Source: an archaeon (GTDB lineage: Archaea; Thermoproteota; Nitrososphaeria; Nitrososphaerales; Gagatemarchaeaceae). Taken from it: a stretch of 64,000 bases of DNA. The position numbers and the translations under genes were made by a program. Position 1 is the first letter of the stretch. Every line of letters begins with the position of its first letter. Under the pieces are notes generated by a model. The model searched no databases and was not told the DNA's origin. It worked only from the letters and a program-made list of their open reading frames with translations. Below are positions 17,755-26,844 of the stretch, piece after piece. The stretch lies in assembly GCA_021819105.1 (NCBI GenBank), contig JAKASK010000005.1, positions 1 to 64,000 of the forward strand, written 5' to 3'.

Positions 17755-19080
17755 ATGGCGAATAAGCCGCACCTGAACCTGATAGTCACAGGCCACGTGG
17801 ACAACGGAAAGTCCACGACCATGGGGCACTTCCTGTTCGACCTCGGCGTCGTCGATCAGAGGATGATCGAGGAGTTCGCGAAGGAGTCTGAGAAGACCGG
17901 AGCGGGCGACTCTTTCAAGTACGCGTGGGTCCTCGACCAGCTGAAGGACGAGAGGGAGAGGGGTGTGACCATCGACCTCGCCTTCCAGAGGTTCGAGACT
18001 CCGAAGTACTTCTACACACTCATCGACGCCCCCGGCCACAAGGACTTCATCAAGAACATGATCACTGGCGCCTCAGAGGCAGACGCCGCTGTACTCGTCG
18101 TCTCTGCCAAGAAGGGAGAAGGTGACGCGGCCCTCGCGGCAGGAGGCCAGGCGAGGGAGCATGCCTTCCTGCTCAGGACCCTGGGCGTCACCCAGCTGGT
18201 GGTCTGCGTCAACAAGATGGACGACCAGACGGTAAAGTACTCCGAACAGCGCTACAACGAGGCAAAGCAGGACATCGAGAACCTGCTGAAGACCGTGGGC
18301 TACAACGTATCCAAGATTCGCTTCGTCCCGGTGTCCGGCTGGACCGGCGAGAACCTGGTGAAGCCTTCTACCAACATGCCGTGGTACAAGGGGCCGATCC
18401 TCCTCCAGGCGCTGGACGAATTCGTCGAGCCTCCAAAGCCCATCGACAAGCCGCTCAGGCTCCCGGTGCAGGACGTATACACCATCACCGGCGTAGGCAC
18501 GGTGCCCGTCGGCAGGGTTGAGACCGGCAAGATCAAGGTCGGGGACGCCGTTTCGATCATGCCTGAAGGGCTGACGGCTGAAGTAAAGTCAATCGAGACC
18601 CACCACACCCAGATGCAGGAGGCGCTCGCTGGCGACAACATTGGGTTCAACCTGAGGGGCGTCGCGAAGGGCGACTTCCGCAGGGGCTCGGTGCTCGGCC
18701 CGACCAACAACCCGCCGACCATCGCGAAGGAGTTCAGGGCCCAGATCATCGTCGTCTTCCATCCGACGGCCATTGCCGCGGGATACACGCCAGTGCTGCA
18801 CGCGCACACGGCGCAGGTTGCTGCGACCATATCTGAGCTCGTCGCCAAGATCGACCCGAGGACCGGGCAGCCCACCGAGGAGAAGCCGAAGACCCTCAAG
18901 ACGGGCGACTCGGCCATAGTGAAGATCACTCCTCTGAGGCCGATCGTCCTGGAGACGTTCAAGGAGTTCTCGGAGCTTGGAAGGTTCGCTCTTCGAGACT
19001 CTGGAAGCACGGTAGCCGCCGGCATAGTCCAGGAAATCACCCAGAAAGGCTCAGCCGAGAAGGTCGCCGCGAAGGCATAG
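17755..19080 (+). CDS. tuf: Translation elongation factor 1-alpha (aEF1A/EF-Tu)
   Basis: The 441-residue GTPase delivers aminoacyl-tRNA to the ribosome. The G motifs are GHVDNGKS (residues 13-20), DAPGH near 91 and NKMD near 150, followed by the two beta-barrel domains (VGTVPVGRVETG near 245). I start at the ATG at 17755, which gives the standard N-terminus KPHLNLIVTGHVD; the frame is open further upstream but that part is not family-like. In many archaea rps10 follows this gene; here an ABC exporter does, so the ancestral arrangement has been broken. Confidence 0.97.
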   Translation: MANKPHLNLIVTGHVDNGKSTTMGHFLFDLGVVDQRMIEEFAKESEKTGAGDSFKYAWVLDQLKDERERGVTIDLAFQRFETPKYFYTLIDAPGHKDFIKNMITGASEADAAVLVVSAKKGEGDAALAAGGQAREHAFLLRTLGVTQLVVCVNKMDDQTVKYSEQRYNEAKQDIENLLKTVGYNVSKIRFVPVSGWTGENLVKPSTNMPWYKGPILLQALDEFVEPPKPIDKPLRLPVQDVYTITGVGTVPVGRVETGKIKVGDAVSIMPEGLTAEVKSIETHHTQMQEALAGDNIGFNLRGVAKGDFRRGSVLGPTNNPPTIAKEFRAQIIVVFHPTAIAAGYTPVLHAHTAQVAATISELVAKIDPRTGQPTEEKPKTLKTGDSAIVKITPLRPIVLETFKEFSELGRFALRDSGSTVAAGIVQEITQKGSAEKVAAKA

Positions 19081-19203
19081 GCTAGCCGGCCCGACAACCT
19101 CTTCGCCGATTCGGCTCCGTTGCGTTCCAGTTCCGTCGGTTGTCTTCGGGGTCCAACGGTCGAGCCTAGCTTTTATCTGCGGCGCTGACGGCGGCTCTGT
19201 CCT

Positions 19204-20139
19204 CTGGAGCGAGCTGACACGATAGAGACCAAGGACCTGACGAAGAAGTTCGGTGACCTCACCGCGGTGGACGGAGTCACCCTCAACGTGGCCGAGGGGG
19301 AGGTCTTCGGGTTCCTGGGGCCCAACGGCGCAGGGAAGACAACGACAGTAAGGATGCTCTGCTGCCTGATCTCAAAGACATCCGGGGAGGCGCGGGTCGG
19401 AGGGTATGAGGTGGGGAACGACGGCGACTCCCTAAAGATAAGGCAGATGATCGGGCTCGTCCCAGACAACGTCGGGCTCTACGAGTCGCTCAGCGCCTAC
19501 AGGAACCTTGACATCTATGGGAGGCTCTACGGCATGACCGACGCAGCTCGCAGGGAGAGCATCCAGCGCACCCTGACGATGCTGGGGCTCTGGGAGAAGA
19601 GGGACGTGGCCGCCGGGACATTCTCGAAGGGGATGAAGCAGAAGCTGGCCATAGCACGCGCGCTCATCCACGATCCCCAGGTCCTCATAATGGACGAGCC
19701 CACCGCGAACTTGGACCCCGAGTCGGCCAAGACGGTGCGTGACTTCATCTTGGACCTGAAGAAGGAGAAGAGGACCATATTCCTGAACACCCACAACCTC
19801 GACGAGGTCACGAGGATCTGCGACAGGGCAGCCATCCTGAACACCAGGCTCATGGCCACGGGGACCCTGGGGGAGCTGGAGGGGCTCGTCGGAGGACGGA
19901 AGGTCGTCGTGGTCCTTGCCCGAGAGGACGCGGCAGTCAGGTCCGCCCTCGAGAAGAAGTTCGGTCAGGGGGTGGCGTCGGACGGCCCGAAGCTGACCCT
20001 GGCGGTCTCAGACCCTGACGGCCAGGTCCCAGACATAGTCGATGCGGTCGTGAGGGCTGGGGGACGCGTCCGCTACGCTGGGGTCGAAGGGTCGACCCTG
20101 GAAGACACCTATCTGAAGCTCGTCAGGAGGGACACCTAG
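19204..20139 (+). CDS. ABC-2 exporter ATPase, probable CTG start
   Basis: The protein is an ABC ATPase of the DrrA/NatA type, with Walker A GPNGAGKTT, signature FSKGMKQKL, Walker B VLIMDEP and the switch His in LNTHNLDE. The first ATG/GTG/TTG in frame (GTG at 19267) would remove the conserved first strand IETKDLTKKFGD. That strand is encoded in frame upstream, where no standard start exists back to the stop at 19186. A TATA-like CTTTTATC (19170-19177) predicts a transcript start near 19200, so I place the start at the CTG at 19204 (311 residues). An ATA at 19222 is the alternative. The permease gene follows without a gap. Confidence 0.82.
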   Translation: MERADTIETKDLTKKFGDLTAVDGVTLNVAEGEVFGFLGPNGAGKTTTVRMLCCLISKTSGEARVGGYEVGNDGDSLKIRQMIGLVPDNVGLYESLSAYRNLDIYGRLYGMTDAARRESIQRTLTMLGLWEKRDVAAGTFSKGMKQKLAIARALIHDPQVLIMDEPTANLDPESAKTVRDFILDLKKEKRTIFLNTHNLDEVTRICDRAAILNTRLMATGTLGELEGLVGGRKVVVVLAREDAAVRSALEKKFGQGVASDGPKLTLAVSDPDGQVPDIVDAVVRAGGRVRYAGVEGSTLEDTYLKLVRRDT

Positions 20140-20883
20140 GTGAGGCTCTCCCAGGCCTGGATCGTCGCGTCGAAGGACTTCGCCACCTTCACGAAGAAGA
20201 AGAACATCATCTATTCGACCTTCGTCCTCCCGTTCGTCGTTTCTATAGGCCTGCCAGGGGTCATCTGGTATGCGATGCACAAGAGCGGCGGGAGCATCTC
20301 GCCCCCCGAGCTCACCATCCTCCTTCCTGCGCTTACCTTCTTCTTCATGGTCATCGCGGGCCTCATCCCCACTACGATAGCGTCCTACAGCATGGTGGGC
20401 GAGAAGGTGGAGAAGAGCATAGAGCCACTGCTCGCCACTCCGACCACCGACGGCGAGGTCCTCCTAGGAAAAGGGGTGGCGGCATTCCTTCCTCCCATGG
20501 GCGCCATCCTGGCGGCGTCGGGGGTGTACATGTTCCTGATGGACGTGTTCACGCACGGCGTCCTCGGCACCTACTACTTCCCCAACTGGAACGACGCCGT
20601 GCTCCTTTTCCTGATGGTCCCCCTGGCGGTAGTCATGAGCGTCGAGTGGAACGTCTTCGTCTCCTCCAGGGTGAGCGACGTCAGGATATCGCAGCAGGTG
20701 GGGATGCTCCTGGTGCTCCCACTCGGCGGGACCTATGTGGCCGGAGAGCTCGGCATCGTCCCCCTCGGAGACGTCAACACCTCCCTCTACATCGCTGGAA
20801 TCCTCGCCGTCATCGACCTTCTCCTTCTGTACGTGGTAAGGGTCACCTTCCAGAGGGACGCGATACTCACGAAGTGGAAGTAG
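20140..20883 (+). CDS. ABC-2 type transporter permease
   Basis: The 247-residue membrane protein has about six hydrophobic segments and the ABC-2/NatB-like layout, including the cytoplasmic EKVEKSIEPLLATPTTDGEVLLGK segment that normally couples to the ATPase. It begins with a GTG directly after the ATPase stop and is clearly co-transcribed with it. The pair would form an exporter; the substrate is unknown. It is shorter than many two-domain exporters and probably works as a homodimer. Confidence 0.85.
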   Translation: MRLSQAWIVASKDFATFTKKKNIIYSTFVLPFVVSIGLPGVIWYAMHKSGGSISPPELTILLPALTFFFMVIAGLIPTTIASYSMVGEKVEKSIEPLLATPTTDGEVLLGKGVAAFLPPMGAILAASGVYMFLMDVFTHGVLGTYYFPNWNDAVLLFLMVPLAVVMSVEWNVFVSSRVSDVRISQQVGMLLVLPLGGTYVAGELGIVPLGDVNTSLYIAGILAVIDLLLLYVVRVTFQRDAILTKWK

Positions 20884-20964
20884 GGGACTCCTCGACCTCG
20901 GGGTGGTCCTGCCCGGGCCCGGGGCCGCCCCGAAGCAGGGCCAGGATGCGCCTGACCTGAGGGC

Positions 20965-21174
20965 CTATCTCCCCTTGGCCCTCGTCGGATCAACTCCCCC
21001 TTCCACCAGTTCGAGGAGGCAGCCGGGACAGACCGGCTTCTTGAAGATCAGGCCGACCTTCTTCGGCGGCGTGCACCCCTGGCACAGGACCTCTCTGCAC
21101 TTGGGACACTGCCAGATGACGGGCCTGAATAGACCCCCCACCTGCCTCCCGCAGCGGGAGCAGAATCCGCGCAA
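20965..21174 (-). CDS. Small zinc-ribbon protein
   Basis: The 69-residue product carries three cysteine pairs: CSRCG near residue 5, CPKCREVLCQGC around 23-34, and CPGC near 49-52, enough for one or two structural zinc sites. The rest is basic or hydrophobic. The start is a TTG at 21174; a TATA-like GATATAAC lies about 30 bases upstream on this strand (about 21201-21208), which supports expression. The cysteine spacing resembles treble-clef or ribbon modules, but I cannot assign a family or partner. Confidence 0.65.
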   Translation of the reverse strand: MRGFCSRCGRQVGGLFRPVIWQCPKCREVLCQGCTPPKKVGLIFKKPVCPGCLLELVEGGVDPTRAKGR

Positions 21175-21381
21175 TATCTCTCTTCTTTGATCGCTTCAGG
21201 CGATATAACGCCCCACCCGTATCAGCTTCCGTCCGCGGCTCTTCCATGGACGACCCGGGCTGGTTCACGTCGAAGGGGGAACATCACACTTCGTGAAACT
21301 TCAGCCCAACGTTCGGCGAGCTGCCGCGGCAGATCTCGGGCCGGACGCCGCCCGGGGTGACAGGGCCCGCCAGGGCCGGCT

Positions 21382-22281
21382 TCACATCCCCTTCGGGCGC
21401 GAGCGCGAGAGGACACCCCTCCGGTCTCCGGGGGCCTCGTCAGCCTGGACCTTGGCATGGAGGAGCCCTCGCGTGCGGGCGATCTGTCTTCTGACAAGGA
21501 TCGACGCGACAGAGGGGTCGCCGGTCGAGCGGAGGACGTACAGCGCCTTTATGGGGGTCTTGTACAGCAGGCGCCTGATTTCAGTGCCCGGCTTCATGAA
21601 TCCCAGGTTGTATGCGCACACCGCCGACTCATACATCTCCTGCAGCCTCGCCCCCTTCCGCCCCCAGTGCCAGTAGTCGGGGCGCCGAGACCTGAGCCAG
21701 GAGTATCCCCTCGACTCGATGTGGCGGCGAATGTATTCGTCCTCGTACCAGATCGTGTTGGGGATGCGTATCCCCTTCACGGCGTCCGTGCGGATGAGGG
21801 TAGCCCCGGTGAAGGCGCGCTCGACCCGGTCGAGGAAGTGCCCTCGACCGAGGCGCACACCGATGCCGTCCATGGCCGCGTTCAGCTCGTTGATCCTTGG
21901 GTCCCCATATCCCACCGGCCTCCCCTCGACGGCGCCCACCTTCGGGCCGACGAGAGACGACGCATCTTCAAACCACCAAGGGTAGATCACCACATCCGAG
22001 TCGACGAACACGAAGAACTCCGTCTCCACCCTGTCGATCAGGTTCTGGCGCGCGGGCCCCCTCGGCAGCCCGATGACAGTCAGCAGCCTGTTGACCGGTA
22101 TGGTCTCCTCGATGTTCCTGACCAGTTTTTCGGGGAGCGCCTCGAGGCTGGGCACGCAGACATCCACCTTGCCTATGCTTGGCGGCTTGGCCGAAGGCCC
22201 CTCGCTCTGGTAGCCCCCCGAAGCAGCCGGCGAAGCATAGTTGGGAGTCGTTTCGCTCAAATAGTTCAGCTCAGCCTCCAT
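21382..22281 (-). CDS. Glycosyltransferase family 2-like protein
   Basis: The 299-residue protein has a GT-A-like core: VDVCVPSLEALPEKLVR at the first strand, GLPRGPARQNLIDRVETEFFVFVDSDV with the metal-binding DSD near residue 115, and a later ED (WYEDEYIRRH) at the place of the usual catalytic base. It lacks a membrane segment, so it probably works on the cytoplasmic face. The first 35 residues are low-complexity and could be a linker or an over-long start. It lies just outside the main glycan cluster and may serve the same pathway. Confidence 0.75.
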   Translation of the reverse strand: MEAELNYLSETTPNYASPAASGGYQSEGPSAKPPSIGKVDVCVPSLEALPEKLVRNIEETIPVNRLLTVIGLPRGPARQNLIDRVETEFFVFVDSDVVIYPWWFEDASSLVGPKVGAVEGRPVGYGDPRINELNAAMDGIGVRLGRGHFLDRVERAFTGATLIRTDAVKGIRIPNTIWYEDEYIRRHIESRGYSWLRSRRPDYWHWGRKGARLQEMYESAVCAYNLGFMKPGTEIRRLLYKTPIKALYVLRSTGDPSVASILVRRQIARTRGLLHAKVQADEAPGDRRGVLSRSRPKGM

Positions 22282-22531
22282 CTCTTCCTCATCCTGAGGT
22301 CCTCTAGCTTCCTAGGCTGTCCCGGGCCGGACGCGGAGTGTCTTTCTGCCTGCCGACCCAGTCCTTCGACATTCTTCGCCTTACACCGAAAAGCGCTATT
22401 AAGATATTTCTTTGAATTTCGACGCCGCTCCCCTTGGAGGGGGTCAGAAGGGTCGAGGCTCGCGGAGAACCGTCCCAGGGAACCCGACGCCAAGGGAACC
22501 GTTTTCTAGCCGGAGACCTGAGTACGGTCAG

Positions 22532-23365
22532 TTGACGTTCTTACGGGTGGTCGAGGTCCTCCCCCCCAGATTCAAGTCCCGCCGTGACCTCCGCGGTGCC
22601 CGCGAGGGCCTGGACCATTTCACCGCCGGAGTCCGCGACCTCAGGGGGTATGCGGACCTTATCCTCGTCGCCAATTCGAAAGACCAGGGGTACTACAAAC
22701 CCGATACCCTCCAGGTCGCGTCAGGTCTGAAAAGGGACCTCCGTATCGCGACCGCTCCCGTGGTCGTCGTCAGGGACCAGAACCGACCGCAGTTCCTTTC
22801 AACGGTGCTGTCAGCGTTCATGGCCGGGATGAAGTCAGTCATGGTCGCCTGGGGGGACGACTATCCAGGCGGCTCCGCGTCAAACGTCCGAGATTTTCGG
22901 AGCCTTGCGGGGGCGATCGCCGAGGCGGCGAGAATCCGCGAAATGGCGGGGCCGTCGGCGAGCATCTTCGCCCCAGTGAACCTGAACCTGCTTTCCAGTC
23001 CGACCGGCGCGTCGATGGCGAAGGGGCGCATCGCCGCAGGGGCTGACCTCCTGATGGCGCAGCCTCCCACCACTGACCCGGGAGACACCTTCACAAGGCA
23101 CCTGGCTCTGATCGACAACTGCGACCTCCGGCAGGAGGTGCTCTTCAACGTCTTCCCGTTCAAGGACCGCGCGGACGTCCTCCACTACGAGCGCATCTTC
23201 GGGTGGAAGCTCCCCCGGGCGCTCCACGCAGCTGCGCGGGGCGGCCGGGCACCGCTCCTGGGGCTTGAAAGGGACGTCGTGAGCCGGATCCGAAGGGAAG
23301 GCTTGCCCGGGGTCTACATCTCGACCCGCGGGGACCTCGGACTCGCAAGGGAGATCCTCTCTTAG
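22532..23365 (+). CDS. Methylenetetrahydrofolate reductase-like TIM-barrel protein
   Basis: From the TTG at 22532 the product is 277 residues and resembles the MTHFR/MetF family: an early VVEVLPP strand (family E-x-x-PP region), VVVVRDQNRP, MVAWGDDYPGGS, which matches the GD-x-P flavin/substrate loop, and a C-terminal LFNVFPFKD. MTHFR reduces methylene- to methyl-tetrahydrofolate (or methanopterin) with flavin. The match is partial; I would not claim a methionine-pathway role without comparison. The frame is open upstream to 22412, but those residues are not family-like, so the start is uncertain. Confidence 0.65.
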   Translation: MTFLRVVEVLPPRFKSRRDLRGAREGLDHFTAGVRDLRGYADLILVANSKDQGYYKPDTLQVASGLKRDLRIATAPVVVVRDQNRPQFLSTVLSAFMAGMKSVMVAWGDDYPGGSASNVRDFRSLAGAIAEAARIREMAGPSASIFAPVNLNLLSSPTGASMAKGRIAAGADLLMAQPPTTDPGDTFTRHLALIDNCDLRQEVLFNVFPFKDRADVLHYERIFGWKLPRALHAAARGGRAPLLGLERDVVSRIRREGLPGVYISTRGDLGLAREILS

Positions 23366-23454
23366 CTCTGCTCGCCGCTAGGCAAGCATCTTCGCTTCAG
23401 GATGTGTTCCTTCCACAATCGTTATATTGCCGCCTTGAGAACGGATGCTGTTTC

Positions 23455-23721
23455 ATGGCCAACGACAGAGCTATTGGCGGAGGAATCTTCGCAGGGAGCA
23501 TCATCGGGATCATCGTCTACGCCCTGCTGCTGTGGTACTGGGGTCCGCTCATCGTTGAGATCACAGCATTCGTCGGGGTCTTCGTGCTCCTGGCCATCCT
23601 CGCGTGGATCGGGTACACCATGGCCACGACCCCGCCCCCGGAGCCGATAACAGACATACCGGAGATGGCCCCCGAGAAGCCGTCCGCCGAGCCAGGCACA
23701 CCGACAGCCGAGAAGAAGTAG
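23455..23721 (+). CDS. Small membrane protein with proline-rich tail
   Basis: From the ATG at 23455 this is an 88-residue protein with two hydrophobic helices (about residues 8-28 and 35-54) and a Pro/Glu-rich cytoplasmic or external tail ending in KK. A clear TATA-like GTTATATT (about 23421-23428) is centred about 30 bases before the ATG, so a leaderless transcript is likely. Upstream in-frame codons would add a cysteine-rich stretch but lie before the predicted transcript start. Family unknown. Confidence 0.6.
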   Translation: MANDRAIGGGIFAGSIIGIIVYALLLWYWGPLIVEITAFVGVFVLLAILAWIGYTMATTPPPEPITDIPEMAPEKPSAEPGTPTAEKK

Positions 23722-23941
23722 CACCCGGTGCCGACGGAAGCCCATCTTTTCCAGCTACCTCTTTGAGCCCCAGCCGGGGAATGTGAGAACCGAGTCGTTC
23801 CGCCGTGCCTCCCACCCCTCATGGGCCGCTTCGTGCATCGCGAAAAGACAATATTACTCACGTGATGAGGGCTGTCAGAGCCTTGCTCAAGCCTTCCCCC
23901 CGGTGCGGTCGCGGGAGAACCTGTAGGGTGTCTGACCGCTA

Positions 23942-25429
23942 GTGGCAGCCATCGCCCCCCGCCGCACCGGCGCCGTGGTCTTCGGCGCGAGGGTGCTCAG
24001 CATCGTCACCGGGCTGCTGTTCATACTGATGGTCACCCACGCGCTGTCCACATCCCAGTTCGGCCTCCTGGAGGTCATAACCGACATCGTGGTCTTCTCG
24101 ACCTACCCCCTGGGGGTCATCAACTTCTGGGTGTCCAGGGACACAGCCAGGGGCAAGGTGGTCGGGAGGTCGGCGGTGACCTCCAACATGTTCCTCTCCA
24201 TCCTCGGGGTCGCCATCTTCGTGGTCCTGGCCTTCGTCCGCGGGAACGCGGTTGCGTCGAGCGTGACGCTGTTCGCCATCGCCCTGATGTTGGTCCCCAT
24301 CAGCTACTGGTACTCCACGGTCAACGCACTGCTCTCCGTGCACTTCCCGCAGGGCGCGGGCTACACGCTCCTGACCGCAGAGGGGGTGAAGCTCCTCTCC
24401 GCCTACCTCCTCCTCTACGTCGCCAGGGCGGGGCTCCCCGGCGTCCTAGCCTCCCTCGCCGTCTCCAACCTCGCCCAGGGGGCGCTTGCCTCCTATCTCG
24501 TCAAGGACACCTTCGCCGGTTCGTTCTCGTTTGGCCCATGGAAAGAGTGGGTCCGGAGCGCCTGGCTGCCAGCCCTCAACTCCACTCCGTATATTCTGGG
24601 CATCGCAGACACCTACGTCGCCTTCCTCGTCACCGGCGGGTACACCCTGACAGGTTACTACCAGGCTGCCTTCACGGTCGCCGCAATAGTCGGGTACTGC
24701 GGCTACCTTTCCTACGCCCTCTACCCCCTCCTGCTGCGCGGGGGGGCCGAAAGGATGATCGGCCTGCTCTTCGACTTCACCATGATGCTAGGCATCCCGA
24801 TGGCCGTGGGGGTCGCCGCCCTCTCCCCTCAGCTGCTCTACCTGCTCTCGAAGAAGTACATCGTAACCTCCACCCCGCTTGAGATACTCGCCTTTTCAGC
24901 CCTCGTCGTCGCATTCAGCTCCCTGATTGACACCTCCCTGATGGGGAAGGACACCTCTGACCTCGTCGAGGGGAGCAAGTTCAGGAGCCTCCTGAGGGGG
25001 AACCTCTTCTTCGTCCCCATGGCCAACCTGCTCTACGGGGCACTCTACATCACTTCTGTCGCCGCCATCGCCCACTTCGGGACCGCCGCCTCGCTCTCCT
25101 ATCCGGAGATAATCGACTACTGGGCCGCGGCCCAGCTCGGACTCGCCGTGCTCGTCGCCCTCATCAAGCTGCGGAGGCTCGGGCTGAGCGCCCTCGCGGG
25201 GGTAAAGAGCTCGCTCCTGTACTACATCGTCTCGGCGGTCGTGATGGGAGCCGCCGTCTACGAAGCGGCGCCCCTGCTGTTGAACTTCAGCATGACCGCG
25301 GTGAACTTCGGGCTGAGGCTCGCGGTGATCGTGGTCCTCGGCGGAGCAGTCTACTTCGGGTTCCTCGCAGCCGTGGACGCCAAGGCTAGGGAGCGGCTGA
25401 TCAACATCTCGGGTGCGTTCCTCCCGTGA
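23942..25429 (+). CDS. Polysaccharide/lipid-linked oligosaccharide flippase (Wzx/MATE-like)
   Basis: The 495-residue protein has about 14 hydrophobic segments. Its N-terminal pattern RTGAVVFGARVLSIVTGLLFILMVTHALS...FGLLEV is typical of MOP-superfamily polysaccharide flippases, which turn lipid-linked glycans across the membrane. It starts at the GTG at 23942. The next gene overlaps its stop in a GTGA arrangement, so the two are coupled. This is the first gene of the surface-glycan region. A 25-codon frame (23865-23942) ends on the same base as this gene begins and might be a leader peptide, though this is weakly supported. Confidence 0.82.
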   Translation: MAAIAPRRTGAVVFGARVLSIVTGLLFILMVTHALSTSQFGLLEVITDIVVFSTYPLGVINFWVSRDTARGKVVGRSAVTSNMFLSILGVAIFVVLAFVRGNAVASSVTLFAIALMLVPISYWYSTVNALLSVHFPQGAGYTLLTAEGVKLLSAYLLLYVARAGLPGVLASLAVSNLAQGALASYLVKDTFAGSFSFGPWKEWVRSAWLPALNSTPYILGIADTYVAFLVTGGYTLTGYYQAAFTVAAIVGYCGYLSYALYPLLLRGGAERMIGLLFDFTMMLGIPMAVGVAALSPQLLYLLSKKYIVTSTPLEILAFSALVVAFSSLIDTSLMGKDTSDLVEGSKFRSLLRGNLFFVPMANLLYGALYITSVAAIAHFGTAASLSYPEIIDYWAAAQLGLAVLVALIKLRRLGLSALAGVKSSLLYYIVSAVVMGAAVYEAAPLLLNFSMTAVNFGLRLAVIVVLGGAVYFGFLAAVDAKARERLINISGAFLP

Positions 25430-26844
25430 GCGGCGGGGCACCTGGGGCCGAGTTCGTCCTCCTGCTCGCCGGGGTCACTCTGGCGACCTTCGCGGTCAGG
25501 GCCAGCTTCATCTCGGGGGGGAGGTGGGTGAAGGGGGACTCCCTCTACCACCTGGCCATAGCCCGCGAGACCAGGCGCCTGGGGCACCTCCCTGCAACCA
25601 TCGACCGTTTCATCCTCCCTGAGACCTACGCCTATCCGCCGCTGCACCATCTCATCATATCGAGGATCCCGGGACGCTGGGACCTGCAGACGCAGAAGGT
25701 CGGCTTCGCCTACGACGCCCTGACCACCTTCGCCGTGGGGTATGCAGGGTACGCCCTCGGAGGCTGGGAGGCGGGCCTGGTCGCTCCCCTCGTCTACGTC
25801 CTTTCCCCCTTCCCCCTCACCAGCTGCCTGGCCACCTCCCCACAGCCACTGGGGGTCTTCTTCGTGGCCGCCTTCGCCCTGTCGGCCGCATCCCTGCCGT
25901 CAGCTCCAGGCTCTGCCTTCTTGCCCCTCTTCGTCCTCTCGGGGGCCGCAGCCGCGGGGGCGATGCTTTCGCACAGGTCGACATCCCAGGCACTGATCCC
26001 GCTCGCAGCGGCCGAGTCCCTTGCCTACGGGCCCCTGGACTTCGTTGGGCCGCTCCTGCTCGGCTCCCTGATCGCCCTACTGCTGTTCAGGGAGAGGTTT
26101 TTGGCGCAGGTCAGGGAACACGTCAAGTTCGTCGTCCTGCAGGGAGGGCACCAGCTGAACGTCCTCTCTGGGCTCCTGAAGCAGAGGAGGTTCGCCCGGG
26201 CGCTGGAGGTGCACTTCATGCCAAGGGTGGTCGCCGCGAACTTCCCGCTCGTCGTGCTGGTCCCGCTGCTGCTCCTCTTCGTCCCCGGGGCGCCGCTCTA
26301 CCTGCTGCTCTGGGCCGCCGGGGTCATCGCGATGTACCTCCTCTGGCTCCCCGGCCGTGGATACCGCCACCTCGCCGCCGCCGTCCCGGCTCTCAGCCTC
26401 CTCTCCGCCTGGGCCATCGGGGCGTCCCCCCTGGCCGCCGTCCCACTGATCGGCGTCCCCCTCGCCCTTTCCGCCGCGAAGTACCTTCGGACAGTACGAA
26501 GAGGGAAGATATTCCTGACCTCCCAGTCGCTTTCGGCATGCGCCGCGCTGGACAGACTGGCATCCGACGGCGACATGGTCCTCGTGATACCCTTCAGCGA
26601 GTCATACACCGCACTGTACTTCTCAAGGTGCAAGATCCTCCAGGGGAGCGGCGGGGACCCGGAGGGGCTGATGTTCAACAGGCGCCTCGACCAGCTGATC
26701 TCCCAGGAGGGAGGGGTCGAGGCCCTGGTGCGACAGTACGGGCCCAGGTTCGTCCTCCTGAGCAGCGCGGCGGAGGCGAAGGTGGCAGGTACGGTCCTCT
26801 TCGAGAACGAGGGGTACCGGATCATCGGCGTCGGCTCGCACTAG
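25426..26844 (+). CDS. Multi-helix membrane protein, GT-C glycosyltransferase-like
   Basis: The 472-residue product has about 10-11 hydrophobic segments followed by a soluble C-terminal domain of roughly 110 residues. The first loop contains KGDSLYHLAIARE, resembling the acidic catalytic loop of GT-C glycosyltransferases such as PMT, ArnT and oligosaccharyltransferases. It overlaps the flippase stop by four bases, so it is probably involved in assembling or transferring the same lipid-linked glycan. The family call rests on topology, the D-x2-YH loop and context, not on a full domain match. A convergent gene overlaps its end by four bases. Confidence 0.6.
   Translation: MSGGAPGAEFVLLLAGVTLATFAVRASFISGGRWVKGDSLYHLAIARETRRLGHLPATIDRFILPETYAYPPLHHLIISRIPGRWDLQTQKVGFAYDALTTFAVGYAGYALGGWEAGLVAPLVYVLSPFPLTSCLATSPQPLGVFFVAAFALSAASLPSAPGSAFLPLFVLSGAAAAGAMLSHRSTSQALIPLAAAESLAYGPLDFVGPLLLGSLIALLLFRERFLAQVREHVKFVVLQGGHQLNVLSGLLKQRRFARALEVHFMPRVVAANFPLVVLVPLLLLFVPGAPLYLLLWAAGVIAMYLLWLPGRGYRHLAAAVPALSLLSAWAIGASPLAAVPLIGVPLALSAAKYLRTVRRGKIFLTSQSLSACAALDRLASDGDMVLVIPFSESYTALYFSRCKILQGSGGDPEGLMFNRRLDQLISQEGGVEALVRQYGPRFVLLSSAAEAKVAGTVLFENEGYRIIGVGSH

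Noticed and set aside
22282-22531. 75-codon reverse frame and upstream extension of the MTHFR-like gene
   Set aside because: Both are Arg/Ser/Gly-rich and not family-like; the spacer probably holds promoters instead (an A/T-rich stretch lies near 22398-22411).
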